A stretch of DNA of 64,000 nt. Source: Bombus terrestris (lineage: Eukaryota; Arthropoda; Insecta; Hymenoptera; Apidae). Positions within the stretch are counted from its first letter, which is position 1. Every line of letters begins with the position of its first letter. Under the pieces are notes generated by a model. It saw only the letters and a program-made list of their open reading frames with translations, did no database searches and was not told the DNA's origin. Positions 25,609 through 39,533 of this stretch are shown piece by piece. The stretch is taken from positions 1,550,001-1,614,000 of the forward strand of contig NW_025963551.1 of the NCBI RefSeq assembly GCF_910591885.1, written 5' to 3'. The position numbers and the translations under genes were made by a program.

Positions 25609-28562
25609 ATGAGGAACGCAAGAGGGATTGGTTTTAGGTTAGGCTATAGTTTTCGAGCGAGCTCGGCGAGCGAGGTACGCGTAAAGGTGTGTCACAATCC
25701 AACGGTTTGGCACGTGGGGACATTGAAATATTCGCACCAGCCCGAGGATCCGGAAGTCTTTATCCTATTGCCTACTGACAAATGTTTACAGTTTATCAAT
25801 AGTTTCACATAAATAGTACTATTTCCACATAGTAAAGTGCAATGTGATGTCCGAAATGGCTGACAAAATTAGGTAATAACACGAAATATATGCAAGGCAA
25901 TATAAGTTACATGTATAGCTTGGAAATTGTGATCGTTGCTCGCTCGCTCCGCTCGCTCGTAAAAATCTAGTCCAACCTCACAACCGATCCGACACGTGCC
26001 CAAACTTGAAATAAGTCGCCTCCTCATTGAATGACGAACGCAAGAGGGATTGGTTTCAGGTTAGGCTATAGTTTTCGAGCAAGCAAGGCGTGCGAAGGAC
26101 GCGTAAAGGTGTGTCACAATCCAACGGTTTGGCACATGGGGACATTGAAATATTCGCACCAGCCCGAGGATACGGAAGTCTTTATCCTATTGCCTACTGA
26201 CAAAAGTTTTCAGTTTATCAACAGTTTCACATAAATAGTACTATTTCCACATAGTAAAGTGCAATGTGATGTCCGAAATGGCTGACAAAATTAGATAATA
26301 ACACGAAATATATGCAAGGCAATATAAGTTACATGTATAGCTTGGAAATTGTGATCGTTGCTCGCTCGCTCCGCTCGCTCGTAAAAATCTAGTCCAACCT
26401 CACAACCGATCCGACACGTTCCCAAACTTGAAATAAGTCGCCTCCTCATTGAATGACGAAAGCAAGAGGGATTGGTTTTAGGTTAGGCTATAGTTTTCGA
26501 GCGAGCAAGGCGTGCGAGGGACGCGTAAAGGTGTGTCACAATCCAACGGTTTGGCACATGGGGACATTGAAATATTCGCACCAGCCCGAGGATACGGAAG
26601 TCTTTATCCTATTGCCTACTGACAAAAGTTTTCAGTTTATCAACAGTTTCACATAAATAGTACTATTTCCACATAGTAAAGTGCAATGTGATGTCCGAAA
26701 TGGCTGACAAAATTAGGTAATAACACGAAATATATGCAAGGCAATATAAGTTACATGTACAGCTTGGAAATTGTGATCGTTGCTCGCTCGCTCCGCTCGC
26801 TCGTAAAAATCTAGTCCAACCTCACAACCGATCCGACACGTGCCCAAACTTGAAATAAGTCGCCTCCTCATTGAATGACGAACGCAAGAGGGATTGGTTT
26901 CAGGTTAGGCTATAGTTTTCGAGCAAGCAAGGCGTGCGAAGGACGCGTAAAGGTGTGTCACAATCCAACGGTTTGGCACATGGGGACATTGAAATATTCG
27001 CACCAGCCCGAGGATACGGAAGTCTTTATCCTATTGCCTACTGACAAAAGTTTTCAGTTTATCAACAGTTTCACATAAATAGTACTATTTCCACATAGTA
27101 AAGTGCAATGTGATGTCCGAAATGGCTGACAAAATTAGGTAATAACACGAAATATATGCAAGGCAATATAAGTTACATGTATAGCTTTGAAATTGTGATC
27201 GTTGCTCGCTCGCTCCGCTCGCTCGTAAAAATCTAGTCCAACCTCACAACCGATCCGACACGTTCCCAAACTTGAAATAAGTCGCCTCCTCATTGAATGA
27301 CGAAAGCAAGAGGGATTGGTTTTAGGTTAGGCTATAGTTTTCGAGCGAGCAAGGCGTGCGAGGGACGCGTAAAGGTGTGTCACAATCCAACGGTTTGGCA
27401 CATGGGGACATTGAAATATTCGCACCAGCCCGAGGGTACGGAAGTCTTTATCCTATTGCCTACTGACAAAAGTTTTCAGTTTATCAACAGTTTCACATAA
27501 ATAGTACTATTTCCACATAGTAAAGTGCAATGTGATGTCCGAAATGGCTGACAAAATTAGGTAATAACACGAAATATATGCAAGGCAATATAAGTTACAT
27601 GTATAGCTTGGAAATTGTGATCGTTGCTCGCTCGCTCCGCTCGCTCGTAAAAATCTAGTCCAACCTCACAACCGATCCGACACGTTCCCAAACTTGAAAT
27701 AAGTCGCCTCCTCATTGAATGACGAAAGCAAGAGGGATTGGTTTTAGGTTAGGCTATAGTTTTCGAGCGAGCAAGGCGTGCGAGGGACGCGTAAAGGTGT
27801 GTCACAATCCAACGGTTTGGCACATGGGGACATTGAAATATTCGCACCAGCCCGTGGATACGGAAGTCTTTATCCTATTGCCTACTGACAAAAGTTTTCA
27901 GTTTATCAATAGTTTCACATAAATAGTACTATTTCCACATAGTAAAGTGCAATGTGATGTCCGAAATGGCTGACAAAATTGGGTAATAACACGAAATATA
28001 GGCAAGGCAATATAAGTTACATGTATAGCTTGGAAATTGTGATCGTTGCTCGCTCTCTCCGCTCGCTCGTAAAAATCTAGTCCAACCTCACAACCGATCC
28101 GACACGTTCCCAAACTTGAAATAGGTCGCCTCCTCATTGAATGACGAAAGCAAGAGGGATTGGTTTTAGGTTAGGCTATAGTTTTCGAGCGAGCAAGGCG
28201 TGCGAGGGACGCGTAAAGGTGTGTCACAATCCAACGGTTTGGCACATGGGGACATTGAAATATTCGCAGCAGCCCGCCGAGCCGGAAGTCTTTATCCTAT
28301 TGCCTACTGACAAAAGTTTTCAGTTTATCAATAGTTTCACATAAATAGTACTATTTCCACATAGTAAAGTGCAATGTGATTTCCGAAATGGCTGACAAAA
28401 TTAGGTAATAACACGACATATATGCAAGGCAATATAAGGTATATGTATAGCTTGGAAATTGTGATCGTTGCTCGCTCGCTCCACTCGCTCGTAAAAATCT
28501 AGTCCAACCTCACAACCGATCCGACACGTGCCCAAACTTGAAATAAGTCGCCTCCTCATTGA

Positions 28563-29828
28563 ATGACGAAAGCAAGAGGGATTGGTTTTCGGTTAGGCTA
28601 TAGTTTTCGAGCGAGCAAGGCGTGCGAAGGACGCGTAAAGGTGTGTCACAATCCAACGGTTTGGCACATGGGGACATTGAAATATTCGCACCAGCCCGAG
28701 GATACGGAAGTCTTTATCCTATTGCCTACTGACAAAAGTTTTCAGTTTATCAGCAGTTTCACATAAATAGTACTATTTCCACATAGTAAAGTGCAATGTG
28801 ATGTCCGAAATGGCTGACAAAATTAGGTAATAACACGAAATATATGCAAGGCAATATAAGTTACATGTATAGCTTGGAAATTGTGATCGTTGCTCGCTCT
28901 CTCCGCTCGCTCGTAAAAATCTAGTCCAACCTCACAACCGATCCGACACGTTCCCAAACTTGAAATAAGTCGCCTCCTCATTGAATGACGAAAGCAAGAG
29001 GGATTGGTTTTAGGTTAGGCTATAGTTTTCGAGCGAGCAAGGCGTGCGAGGGACGCGTAAAGTTGTGTCACAATCCAACGGTTTGGCACATGGGGACATT
29101 GAAATATTCGCAGCAGCCCGCCGAGCCGGAAGTCTTTATCCTATTGCCTACTGATAAAAGTTTACAGTTATTCAATAGTTTCACATAAATAGTACTATTT
29201 CCTCATAGTAAAGTGCAATGTGATTTCCGAAATGGCTTACAAAATTAGGTAATAACACGAAATATATGCAAGGCAATATAAGTTACATGTATAGCTTGGA
29301 AATTGTGATCGTTGCTCGCTCGCTCCGCTCGCTCGTAAAAATCTTGTCCAACCTCACAACCGATCCGACACGTTCCCAAACTTGAAATAAGTCGCCTCCT
29401 CATTGAATGACGAAAGCAAGAGGGATTGGTTTTAGGTTAGGCTATAGTTTTCCAGCGAGCAAGGCGTGCCAGGGACGCGTAAAGGTGTGTCACAATCCAA
29501 CGGTTTGGCACATGGGGACATTGAAATATTCGCACCAGCCCGTGGATACGGAAGTCTTTATCCTATTGCCTACTGACAAAAGTTTTCAGTTTATCAATAG
29601 TTTCACATAAATAGTACTATTTCCACATAGTAAAGTGCAATGTGATTTCCGAAATGGCTGACAAAATTAGGTAATAGCACGACATATATGCAAGGCAATA
29701 TAAGGTATATGTATAGCTTGGAAATTGTGTTCGTTGCTCGCTCGCTCCGCTCGCTCGTAAAAATCTAGTCCAACCTCACAACCGATCCGACACGTGCCCA
29801 AACTTGAAATAAGTCGCCTCCTCATTGA
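28563..29828 (+). repeat. Three-monomer block a-prime, c-prime, d-prime, copy 2
   Basis: Monomers lie at 28563, 28985 and 29407. The third carries TTTTCCAGCGAGC and AATCTTGTCC, shared with the copy at 32360 but not with copy 1, so copies 2 and 3 are closer relatives. The second has a private ACAGTTATTCAATAG. Confidence 0.85.
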
Positions 29829-29880
29829 ATGACGAACGCAAGAGGGATTGGTTTCAGGTTAGGCTATAGTTATCGAGCAA
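29730..29880 (+). other. d-to-f junction with the e monomer missing, event 1
   Basis: In the intact six-type order d is followed by e and then f. Here the d-prime monomer at 29407 keeps its d-type tail (GTGTTCGTTG near 29727) but then shows the e-to-f linker marker ACACGTGCCC and runs into an f monomer at 29829. One monomer has been removed by exchange within this linker. Confidence 0.75.
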
Positions 29881-32800
29881 GCAAGGCGTGCGAAGGACGC
29901 GTAAAGGTTTGTCACAATCCAACGGTTTGGCACATGGGGACATTGAAATATTCGCACCAGCCCGAGGATACGGAAGTCTTTATCCTATTGCCTACTGACA
30001 AAAGTTTTCAGTTTATCAACAGTTTCACATAAATAGTACTATTTCCACATAGTAAAGTGCAATGTGATGTCCGAAATGGCTGACAAAATTAGGTAATAAC
30101 ACGAAATATATGCAAGGCAATATAAGTTACATGTATAGCTTGGAAATTGTGATCGTTGCTCGCTCGCTCCGCTCGCTCGTAAAAATCTAGTCCAACCTCA
30201 CAACCGATCCGACACGTTCCCAAACTTGAAATAAGTCGCTCCTCATTGAATGACGAAAGCAAGAGGGATTGGTTTTAGGTTAGGCTATAGTTTTCGAGCG
30301 AGCAAGGCGTGCGAGGGACGCGTAAAGGTGTGTCACAATCCAACGGTTTGGCACATGGGGACATTGAAATATTCGCACCAGCCCGAGGTTACGGAAGTCT
30401 TTATCCTATTGCCTACTGACAAAAGTTTTCAGTTTATCAACAGTTTCACATAAATAGTACTATTTCCACATAGTAAAGTGCAATGTGATGTCCGAAATGG
30501 CTGACAAAATTAGGTAATAACACGACATATATGCAAGGCAATATAAGGTATATGTATAGCTTGGAAATTGTGATCGTTGCTCGCTCGCTCCACTCGCTCG
30601 TAAAAATCTAGTCCAACCTCACAACCGATCCGACACGTGCCCAAACTTGAAATAAGTCGCCTCCTCATTGAATGACGAAACCAAGAGGGATTGGTTTTAG
30701 GTTAGGCTATAGTTTTCGAGCGAGCTCGGCGAGCGAGGTACGCGTAAAGGTGTGTCACAATCCAACGGTTTGGCACGTGGGGACATTGAAATATTCGCAC
30801 CAGCCCGAGGATCCGGAAGTCTTTATCCTATTGCCTACTGACAAATGTTTACAGTTTATCAATAGTTTCACATAAATAGTACTATTTCCACATAGTAAAG
30901 TGCAATGTGATTTCCGAAATGGCTGACAAAATTAGGTAATAGCACGACATATATGCAAGGCAATATAAGGTATATGTATAGCTTGGAAATTGTGTTCGTT
31001 GCTCGCTCGCTCCGCTCGCTCGTAAAAATCTAGTCCAACCTCACAACCGATCCGACACGTTCCCAAACTTGAAATAAGTCGCCTCCTCATTGAATGACGA
31101 AAGCAAGAGGGATTGGTTTTAGGTTAGGCTATAGTTTTCGAGCGAGCAAGGCGTGCGAGGTACGCGTAAAGGTGTGTCACAATCCAACGGTTTGGCACAT
31201 GGGGACATTGAAATATTCGCACCAGCCCGAGGATACGGAAGTCTCTATCCTATTGCCTACTGACAAAAGTTTTCAGTTTATCAACAGTTTCACATAAATA
31301 GTACTATTTCCACATAGTAAAGTGCAATGTGATGTCCGAAATGGCTGACAAAATTAGGTAATAACACGAAATATATGCAAGGCAATATAAGTTACATGTA
31401 TAGCTTGGAAATTGTGATCGTTGCTCGCTCGCTCCGCTCGCTCGTAAAAATCTAGTCCAACCTCACAACCGATCCGACACGTTCCCAAACTTGAAATAAG
31501 TCGCCTCCTCATTGAATGACGAAAGCAAGAGGGATTGGTTTTAGGTTAGGCTATAGTTTTCGAGCGAGCAAGGCGTGCGAGGGACGCGTAAAGGTGTGTC
31601 ACAATCCAACGGTTTGGCACATGGGGACATTGAAATATTCGCACCAGCCCGTGGATACGGAAGTCTTTATCCTATTCCCTACTGACAAAAGTTTTCAGTT
31701 TATCAATAGTTTCACATAAATGGTACTATTTCCACATAGTAAAGTGCAATGTGATGTCCGAAATGGCTGACAAAATTGGGTAATAACACGAAATATATGC
31801 AAGGCAATATAAGTTACATGTATAGCTTGGAAATTGTGATCGTTGCTCGCTCTCTCCGCTCGCTCGTAAAAATCTAGTCCAACCTCACAACCGATCCGAC
31901 ACGTTCCCAAACTTGAAATAAGTCGCCTCCTCATTGAATGACGAAAGCAAGAGGGATTGGTTTTAGGTTAGGCTATAGTTTTCGAGCGAGCAAGGCGTGC
32001 GAGGGACGCGTAAAGGTGTGTCACAATCCAACGGTTTGGCACATGGGGACATTGAAATATTCGCAGCAGCCCGCCGAGCCGGAAGTCTTTATCCTATTGC
32101 CTACTGATAAAAGTTTACAGTTTATCAATAGTTTCACATAAATAGTACTATTTCCTCATAGTAAAGTGCAATGTGATTTCCGAAATGGCTGACAAAATTA
32201 GGTAATAACACGACATATATGCAAGGCAATATAAGGTATATGTATAGCTTGGAAATTGTGATCGTTGCTCGCTCGCTCCACTCGCTCGTAAAAATCTAGT
32301 CCAACCTCACAACCGATCCGACACGTGCCCAAACTTGAAATAAGTCGCCTCCTCATTGAATGACGAAAGCAAGAGGGATTGGTTTTCGGTTAGGCTATAG
32401 TTTTCGAGCGAGCAAGGCGTGCGAAGGACGCGTAAAGGTGTGTCACAATCCAACGGTTTGGCACATGGGGACATTGAAATATTCGCACCAGCCCGAGGAT
32501 ACGGAAGTCTTTATCCTATTGCCTACTGACAAAAGTTTTCAGTTTATCAGCAGTTTCACATAAATAGTACTATTTCCACATAGTAAAGTGCAATGTGATG
32601 TCCGAAATGGCTGACAAAATTAGGTAATAACACGAAATATATGCAAGGCAATATAAGTTACATGTATAGCTTGGAAATTGTGATCGTTGCTCGCTCTCTC
32701 CGCTCGCTCGTAAAAATCTAGTCCAACCTCACAACCGATCCGACACGTTCCCAAACTTGAAATAAGTCGCCTCCTCATTGAATGACGAAAGCAAGAGGGA

Positions 32801-33203
32801 TTGGTTTTAGGTTAGGCTATAGTTTTCGAGCGAGCAAGGCGTGCGAGGGACGCGTAAAGTTGTGTCACAATCCAACGGTTTGGCACATGGGGACATTGAA
32901 ATATTCGCAGCAGCCCGCCGAGCCGGAAGTCTTTATCCTATTGCCTACTGATAAAAGTTTACAGTTTATCAATAGTTTCACATAAATAGTACTATTTCCT
33001 CATAGTAAAGTGCAATGTGATTTCCGAAATGGCTTACAAAATTAGGTAATAACACGAAATATATGCAAGGCAATATAAGTTACATGTATAGCTTGGAAAT
33101 TGTGATCGTTGCTCGCTCGCTCCGCTCGCTCGTAAAAATCTTGTCCAACCTCACAACCGATCCGACACGTTCCCAAACTTGAAATAAGTCGCCTCCTCAT
33201 TGA
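29829..33203 (+). repeat. Eight-monomer block duplication, copy 2
   Basis: This is the partner of 21811-25186, about 8.0 kb downstream (19 monomers minus one base). It is one base shorter because of a deletion near 30237 (GTCGCTCC where others have GTCGCCTCC). Private changes here include ATTCCCTACTG near 31676 and AAATGGTAC near 31720. Confidence 0.85.
30726..30851 (+). repeat. e-type patch inside a d-type monomer, copy 2
   Basis: The monomer at 30672 has the same d/e/d mosaic with the same switch points. It lies within the second copy of the eight-monomer block, so it was probably amplified together with that block and not converted independently. Confidence 0.85.
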
Positions 33204-33625
33204 ATGACGAAAGCAAGAGGGATTGGTTTTAGGTTAGGCTATAGTTTTCCAGCGAGCAAGGCGTGCCAGGGACGCGTAAAGGTGTGTCACAATCCAACGG
33301 TTTGGCACATGGGGACATTGAAATATTCGCACCAGCCCGTGGATACGGAAGTCTTTATCCTATTGCCTACTGACAAAAGTTTTCAGTTTATCAATAGTTT
33401 CACATAAATAGTACTATTTCCACATAGTAAAGTGCAATGTGATTTCCGAAATGGCTGACAAAATTAGGTAATAGCACGACATATATGCAAGGCAATATAA
33501 GGTATATGTATAGCTTGGAAATTGTGTTCGTTGCTCGCTCGCTCCGCTCGCTCGTAAAAATCTAGTCCAACCTCACAACCGATCCGACACGTTCCCAAAC
33601 TTGAAATAAGTCGCCTCCTCATTGA
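32360..33625 (+). repeat. Three-monomer block a-prime, c-prime, d-prime, copy 3
   Basis: Monomers lie at 32360, 32782 and 33204, followed by another c-prime monomer at 33626 in place of e or f. That extra c-prime copy marks a further exchange directly after this block. Confidence 0.85.
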
Positions 33626-35209
33626 ATGACGAAAGCAAGAGGGATTGGTTTTAGGTTAGGCTATAGTTTTCGAGCGAGCAAGGCGTGCGAGGGACGCGTA
33701 AAGTTGTGTCACAATCCAACGGTTTGGCACATGGGGACATTGAAATATTCGCAGCAGCCCGCCGAGCCGGAAGTCTTTATCCTATTGCCTACTGATAAAA
33801 GTTTACAGTTTATCAATAGTTTCACATAAATAGTACTATTTCCTCATAGTAAAGTGCAATGTGATTTCCGAAATGGCTTACAAAATTAGGTAATAACACG
33901 AAATATATGCAAGGCAATATAAGTTACATGTATAGCTTGGAAATTGTGATCGTTGCTCGCTCGCTCCGCTCGCTCGTAAAAATCTTGTCCAACCTCACAA
34001 CCGAACCGACACGTTCCCAAACTTGAAATAAGTCGCCTCCTCATTGAATGACGAAAGCAAGAGGGATTGGTTTTAGGTTAGGCTATAGTTTTCGAGCGAG
34101 CAAGGCGTGCGAGGGACGCGTAAAGGTGTGTCACAATCCAACGGTTTGGCACATGGGGACATTGAAATATTCGCACCAGCCCGTGGATACGGAAGTCTTT
34201 ATCCTATTGCCTACTGACAAAAGTTTTCAGTTTATCAATAGTTTCACATAAATAGTACTATTTCCACATAGTAAAGTGCAATGTGATGTCCGAAATGGCT
34301 GACAAAATTGGGTAATAACACGAAATATATGCAAGGCAATATAAGTTACATGTATAGCTTGGAAATTGTGATCGTTGCTCGCTCTCTCCGCTCGCTCGTA
34401 AAAATCTAGTCCAACCTCACAACCGATCCGACACGTTCCCAAACTTGAAATAGGTCGCCTCCTCATTGAATGACGAAAGCAAGAGGGATTGGTTTTAGGT
34501 TAGGCTATAGTTTTCGAGCGAGCAAGGCGTGCGAGGGACGCGTAAAGGTGTGTCACAATCCAACGGTTTGGCACATGGGGACATTGAAATATTCGCAGCA
34601 GCCCGCCGAGCCGGAAGTCTTTATCCTATTGCCTACTGATAAAAGTTTACAGTTTATCAATAGTTTCACATAAATAGTACTATTTCCACATAGTAAAGTG
34701 CAATGTGATTTCCGAAATGGCTGACAAAATTAGGTAATAACACGACATATATGCAAGGCAATATAAGGTATATGTATAGCTTGGAAATTGTGATCGTTGC
34801 TCGCTCGCTCCACTCGCTCGTAAAAATCTAGTCCAACCTCACAACCGATCCGACACGTGCCCAAACTTGCAATAAGTCGCCTCCTCATTGACTGACGAAA
34901 CCAAGAGGGATTGGTTTTAGGTTAGGCTATAGTTTTCGAGCGAGCAAGGCGTGCCAGGGACGCGTAAAGGTGTGTCACAATCCAACGGTTTGGCACATGG
35001 GGACATTGAAATATTCGCACCAGCCCGTGGATACGGAAGTCTTTATCCTATTGCCTACTGACAAAAGTTTTCAGTTTATCAATAGTTTCACATAAATAGT
35101 ACTATTTCCACATAGTAAAGTGCAATGTGATTTCCGAAATGGCTGACAAAATTAGGTAATAGCACGACATATATGCAAGGCAGTATAAGGTATATGTATA
35201 GCTTGGAAA

Positions 35210-35365
35210 TTGTGTTCGTTGCTCGCTCGCTCCGCTCGCTCGTAAAAATCTAGTCCAACCTCACAACCGATCCGACACGTTCCCAAACTTGAAATAAGTC
35301 GCCTCCTCATTGAATGACGAACGCAAGAGGGATTGGTTTCAGGTTAGGCTATAGTTTTCGAGCAA
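35210..35365 (+). other. d-to-f junction with the e monomer missing, event 2
   Basis: The d monomer at 34892 is also followed directly by f (35314). Here the linker keeps the d-to-e marker ACACGTTCCC up to the f body. The switch point therefore lies downstream of the one at 29.8 kb, so the two e losses look independent. Confidence 0.72.
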
Positions 35366-37055
35366 GCAAGGCGTGCGAAGGACGCGTAAAGGTGTGTCAC
35401 AATCCAACGGTTTGGCACATGGGGACATTGAAATATTCGCACCAGCCCGAGGATACGGAAGTCTTTATCCTATTGCCTACTGACAAAAGTTTTCAGTTTA
35501 TCAACAGTTTCACATAAATAGTACTATTTCCACATAGTAAAGTGCAATGTGATGTCCGAAATGGCTGACAAAATTAGGTAATAACACGAAATATATGCAA
35601 GGCAATATAAGTTACATGTATAGCTTGGAAATTGTGATCGTTGCTCGCTCGCTCCGCTCGCTCGTAAAAATCTAGTCCAACCTCACAACCGATCCGACAC
35701 GTTCCCAAACTTGAAATAAGTCGCCTCCTCATTGAATGACGAAAGCAAGAGGGATTGGTTTTAGGTTAGGCTATAGTTTTCGAGCGAGCAAGGCGTGCGA
35801 GGGACGCGTAAAGGTGTGTCACAATCCAACGGTTTGGCACATGGGGACATTGAAATATTCGCACCAGCCCGAGGATACGGAAGTCTTTATCCTATTGCCT
35901 ACTGACAAAAGTTTTCAGTTTATCAACAGTTTCACATAAATAGTACTATTTCCACATAGTAAAGTGCAATGTGATGTCCGAAATGGCTGACAAAATTAGG
36001 TAATAACACGAAATATATGCAAGGCAATATAAGTTACATGTATAGCTTGGAAATTGTGATCGTTGCTCGCTCGCTCCGCTCGCTCGTAAAAATCTAGTCC
36101 AACCTCACAACCGATCCGACACGTTCCCAAAGTTGAAATAAGTCGCCTCCTCATTGAATGACGAAAGCAAGAGGGATTGGTTTTAGGTTAGGCTATAGTT
36201 TTCGAGCGAGCAAGGCGTGCGAGGGACGCGTAAAGGTGTGTCACAATCCAACGGTTTGGCACATGGGGACATTGAAATATTCGCACCAGCCCGTGGATAC
36301 GGAAGTCTTTATCCTATTGCCTACTGACAAAAGTTTTCAGTTTATCAATAGTTTCACATAAATAGTACTATTTCCACATAGTAAAGTGCAATGTGATGTC
36401 CGAAATGGCTGACAAAATTGGGTAATAACACGAAATATATGCAAGGCAATATAAGTTACATGTATAGCTTGGAAATTGTGATCGTTGCTCGCTCTCTCCG
36501 CTCGCTCGTAAAAATCTAGTCCAACCTCACAACCGATCCGACACGTTCCCAAACTTGAAATAAGTCGCCTCCTCATTGAATGACGAAAGCAAGAGGGATT
36601 GGTTTTAGGTTAGGCTATAGTTTTCGAGCGAGCAAGGCGTGCGAGGGACGCGTAAAGGTGTGTCACAATCCAACGGTTTGGCACATGGGGACATTGAAAT
36701 ATTCGCAGCAGCCCGCCGAGCCGGAAGTCTTTATCCTATTGCCTACTGATAAAAGTTTACAGTTTATCAATAGTTTCACATAAATAGTACTATTTCCTCA
36801 TAGTAAAGTGCAATGTGATTTCCGAAATGGCTGACAAAATTAGGTAATAACACGACATATATGCAAGGCAATATAAGGTATATGTATAGCTTGGAAATTG
36901 TGATCGTTGCTCGCTCGCTCCACTCGCTCGTAAAAATCTAGTCCAACCTCACAACCGATCCGACACGTGCCCAAACTTGAAATAAGTCGCCTCCTCATTG
37001 AATGACGAAACCAAGAGGGATTGGTTTTAGGTTAGGCTATAGTTTTCGAGCGAGC

Positions 37056-37181
37056 TCGGCGAGCGAGGTACGCGTAAAGGTGTGTCACAATCCAACGGTT
37101 TGGCACGTGGGGACATTGAAATATTCGCACCAGCCCGAGGATCCGGAAGTCTTTATCCTATTGCCTACTGACAAATGTTTA
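37056..37181 (+). repeat. e-type patch inside a d-type monomer, copy 3
   Basis: The monomer at 37002 shows the same mosaic, here directly preceded by a c monomer (36580) as a d monomer normally would be. This context is closer to the original c-d order than the other two copies, so it may be nearest to the locus where the patch arose. Confidence 0.8.
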
Positions 37182-39533
37182 CAGTTTATCAATAGTTTCA
37201 CATAAATAGTACTATTTCCACATAGTAAAGTGCAATGTGATTTCCGAAATGGCTGACAAAATTAGGTAATAGCACGACATATATGCAAGGCAATATAAGG
37301 TATATGTATAGCTTGGAAATTGTGTTCGTTGCTCGCTCGCTCCGCTCGCTCTTAAAAATCTAGTCCAACCTCACAACCGATCCGACACGTTCCCAAACTT
37401 GAAATAAGTCGCCTCCTCATTGAATGACGAAAGCAAGAGGGATTGGTTTTAGGTTAGGCTATAGTTTTCGAGCGAGCAAGGCGTGCGAGGGACGCGTAAA
37501 GGTGTGTCACAATCCAACGGTTTGGCACATGGGGACATTGAAATATTCGCACCAGCCCGAGGATACGGAAGTCTTTATCCTATTGCCTACTGACAAAAGT
37601 TTTCAGTTTATCAACAGTTTCACATAAATAGTACTATTTCCACATAGTAAAGTGCAATGTGATGTCCGAAATGGCTGACAAAATTAGGTAATAACACGAA
37701 ATATATGCAAGGCAATATAAGTTACATGTATAGCTTGGAAATTGTGATCGTTGCTCGCTCGCTCCGCTCGCTCGTAAAAATCTAGTCCAACCTCACAACC
37801 GATCCGACACGTTCCCAAACTTGAAATAAGTCGCCTCCTCATTGAATGACGAAAGCAAGAGGGAATGGTTTTAGGTTAGGCTATAGTTTTCGAGCGAGCA
37901 AGGCGTGCGAGGGACGCGTAAAGGTGTGTCACAATCCAACGGTTTGGCACATGGGGACATTGAAATATTCGCACCAGCCCGTGGATACGGAAGTCTTTAT
38001 CCTATTGCCTACTGACAAAAGTTTTCAGTTTATCAATAGTTTCACATAAATAGTACTATTTCCACATAGTAAAGTGCAATGTGATGTCCGAAATGGCTGA
38101 CAAAATTGGGTAATAACACGAAATATATGCAAGGCAATATAAGTTACATGTATAGCTTGGAAATTGTGATCGTTGCTCGCTCTCTCCGCTCGCTCGTAAA
38201 AATCTAGTTCAACCTCACAACCGATCCGACACGTTCCCAAACTGGAAATAAGTCGCCTCCTCATTGAATGACGAAAGCAAGAGGGATTGGTTTTAGGTTA
38301 GGCTATAGCTTTCGAGCGAGCAAGGCGTGCGAGGGACGCGTAAAGGTGTGTCACAATCCAACGGTTTGGCACATGGGGACATTGAAATATTCGCACCAGC
38401 CCGAGGATACGGAAGTCTTTATCCTATTGCCTACTGACAAAAGTTTTCAGTTTATCAACAGTTTCACATAAATAGTACTATTTCCACATAGTAAAGTACA
38501 ATGTGATGTCCGAAATGGCTGACAAAATTAGGTAATAACACGAAATATATGCAAGGCAATATAAGTTACATGTATAGCTTGGAAATTGTGATCGTTGCTC
38601 GCTCGCTCCGCTCGCTCGTAAAAATCTAGTCCAACCTCACAACCGATCCGACACGTGCCCAAACTTGAAATAAGTCGCCTCCTCATTGAATGACGAACGC
38701 AAGAGGGATTGGTTTTAGGTTAGGCTATAGTTTTCGAGCGAGCTCGGCGAGCGAGGTACGCGTAAAGGTGTGTCACAATCCAACGGTTTGGCACATGGGG
38801 ACATTGAAATATTCGCACCAGCCCGAGGATACGGAAGTCTTTATCCTATTGCCTACTGACAAAAGTTTTCAGTTTATCAACAGTTTCACATAAATAGTAC
38901 TATTTCCACATAGTAAAGTGCAATGTGATGTCCGAAATGGCTGACAAAATTAGGTAATAACACGAAATATATGCAAGGCAATATAAGTTACATGTATAGC
39001 TTGGAAATTGTGATCGTTGCTCGCTCGCTCCGCTCGCTCGTAAAAATCTAGTCAAACCTCACAACCGATCCGACACGTTCCCAAACTTGAAATAAGTCGC
39101 CTCCTCATTGAATGACGAAAGCAAGAGGGATTGGTTTTAGGTTAGGCTATAGTTTTCGAGCGAGCAAGGCGTGCGAGGGACGCGTAAAGGTGTGTCACAA
39201 TCCAACGGTTTGGCACATGGGGACATTGAAATATTCGCACCAGCCCGAGGATACGGAAGTCTTTATCCTATTGCCTACTGACAAAAGTTTTCAGTTTATC
39301 AACAGTTTCACATAAATAGTACTATTTCCACATAGTAATGTGCAATGTGATGTCCGAAATGGCTGACAAAATTAGGTAATAACACGAAATATATGCAAGG
39401 CAATATAAGTTACATGTATAGCTTGGAAATTGTGATCGTTGCTCGCTCGCTCCGCTCGCACGTAAAAATCTAGTCCAACCTCACAACCGATCCGACACGT
39501 GCCCAAACTTGAAATAAGTCGCCTCCTCATTGA

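Larger units (their letters stand above)
22233..39533 (+). repeat. Block II tail: reshuffled derivatives of the six-type repeat
   Basis: The same types continue in an irregular order from 22233: a, d/e hybrid, a, b, c, a-prime, c-prime, d-prime, e, f, a, f, a, b, c, a-prime, c-prime, d-prime, f, a, d/e hybrid, a, b, c, a-prime, c-prime, d-prime, c-prime, b, c, d, f, a, b, c, d/e hybrid, a, b, a, an e/a chimera and a. a-prime has TTTTCGGTTAGG and ATCAGCAG; c-prime has AAAGTTGTGTCAC; d-prime has the d body with an AAAGCAAG start. b is followed by c everywhere except at 37846, so b-c behaves as a unit. The spacing between successive b monomers is 10, then 9, then 6, then 5, then 4 monomers, which shows instability of the repeat register. 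Confidence 0.82.
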
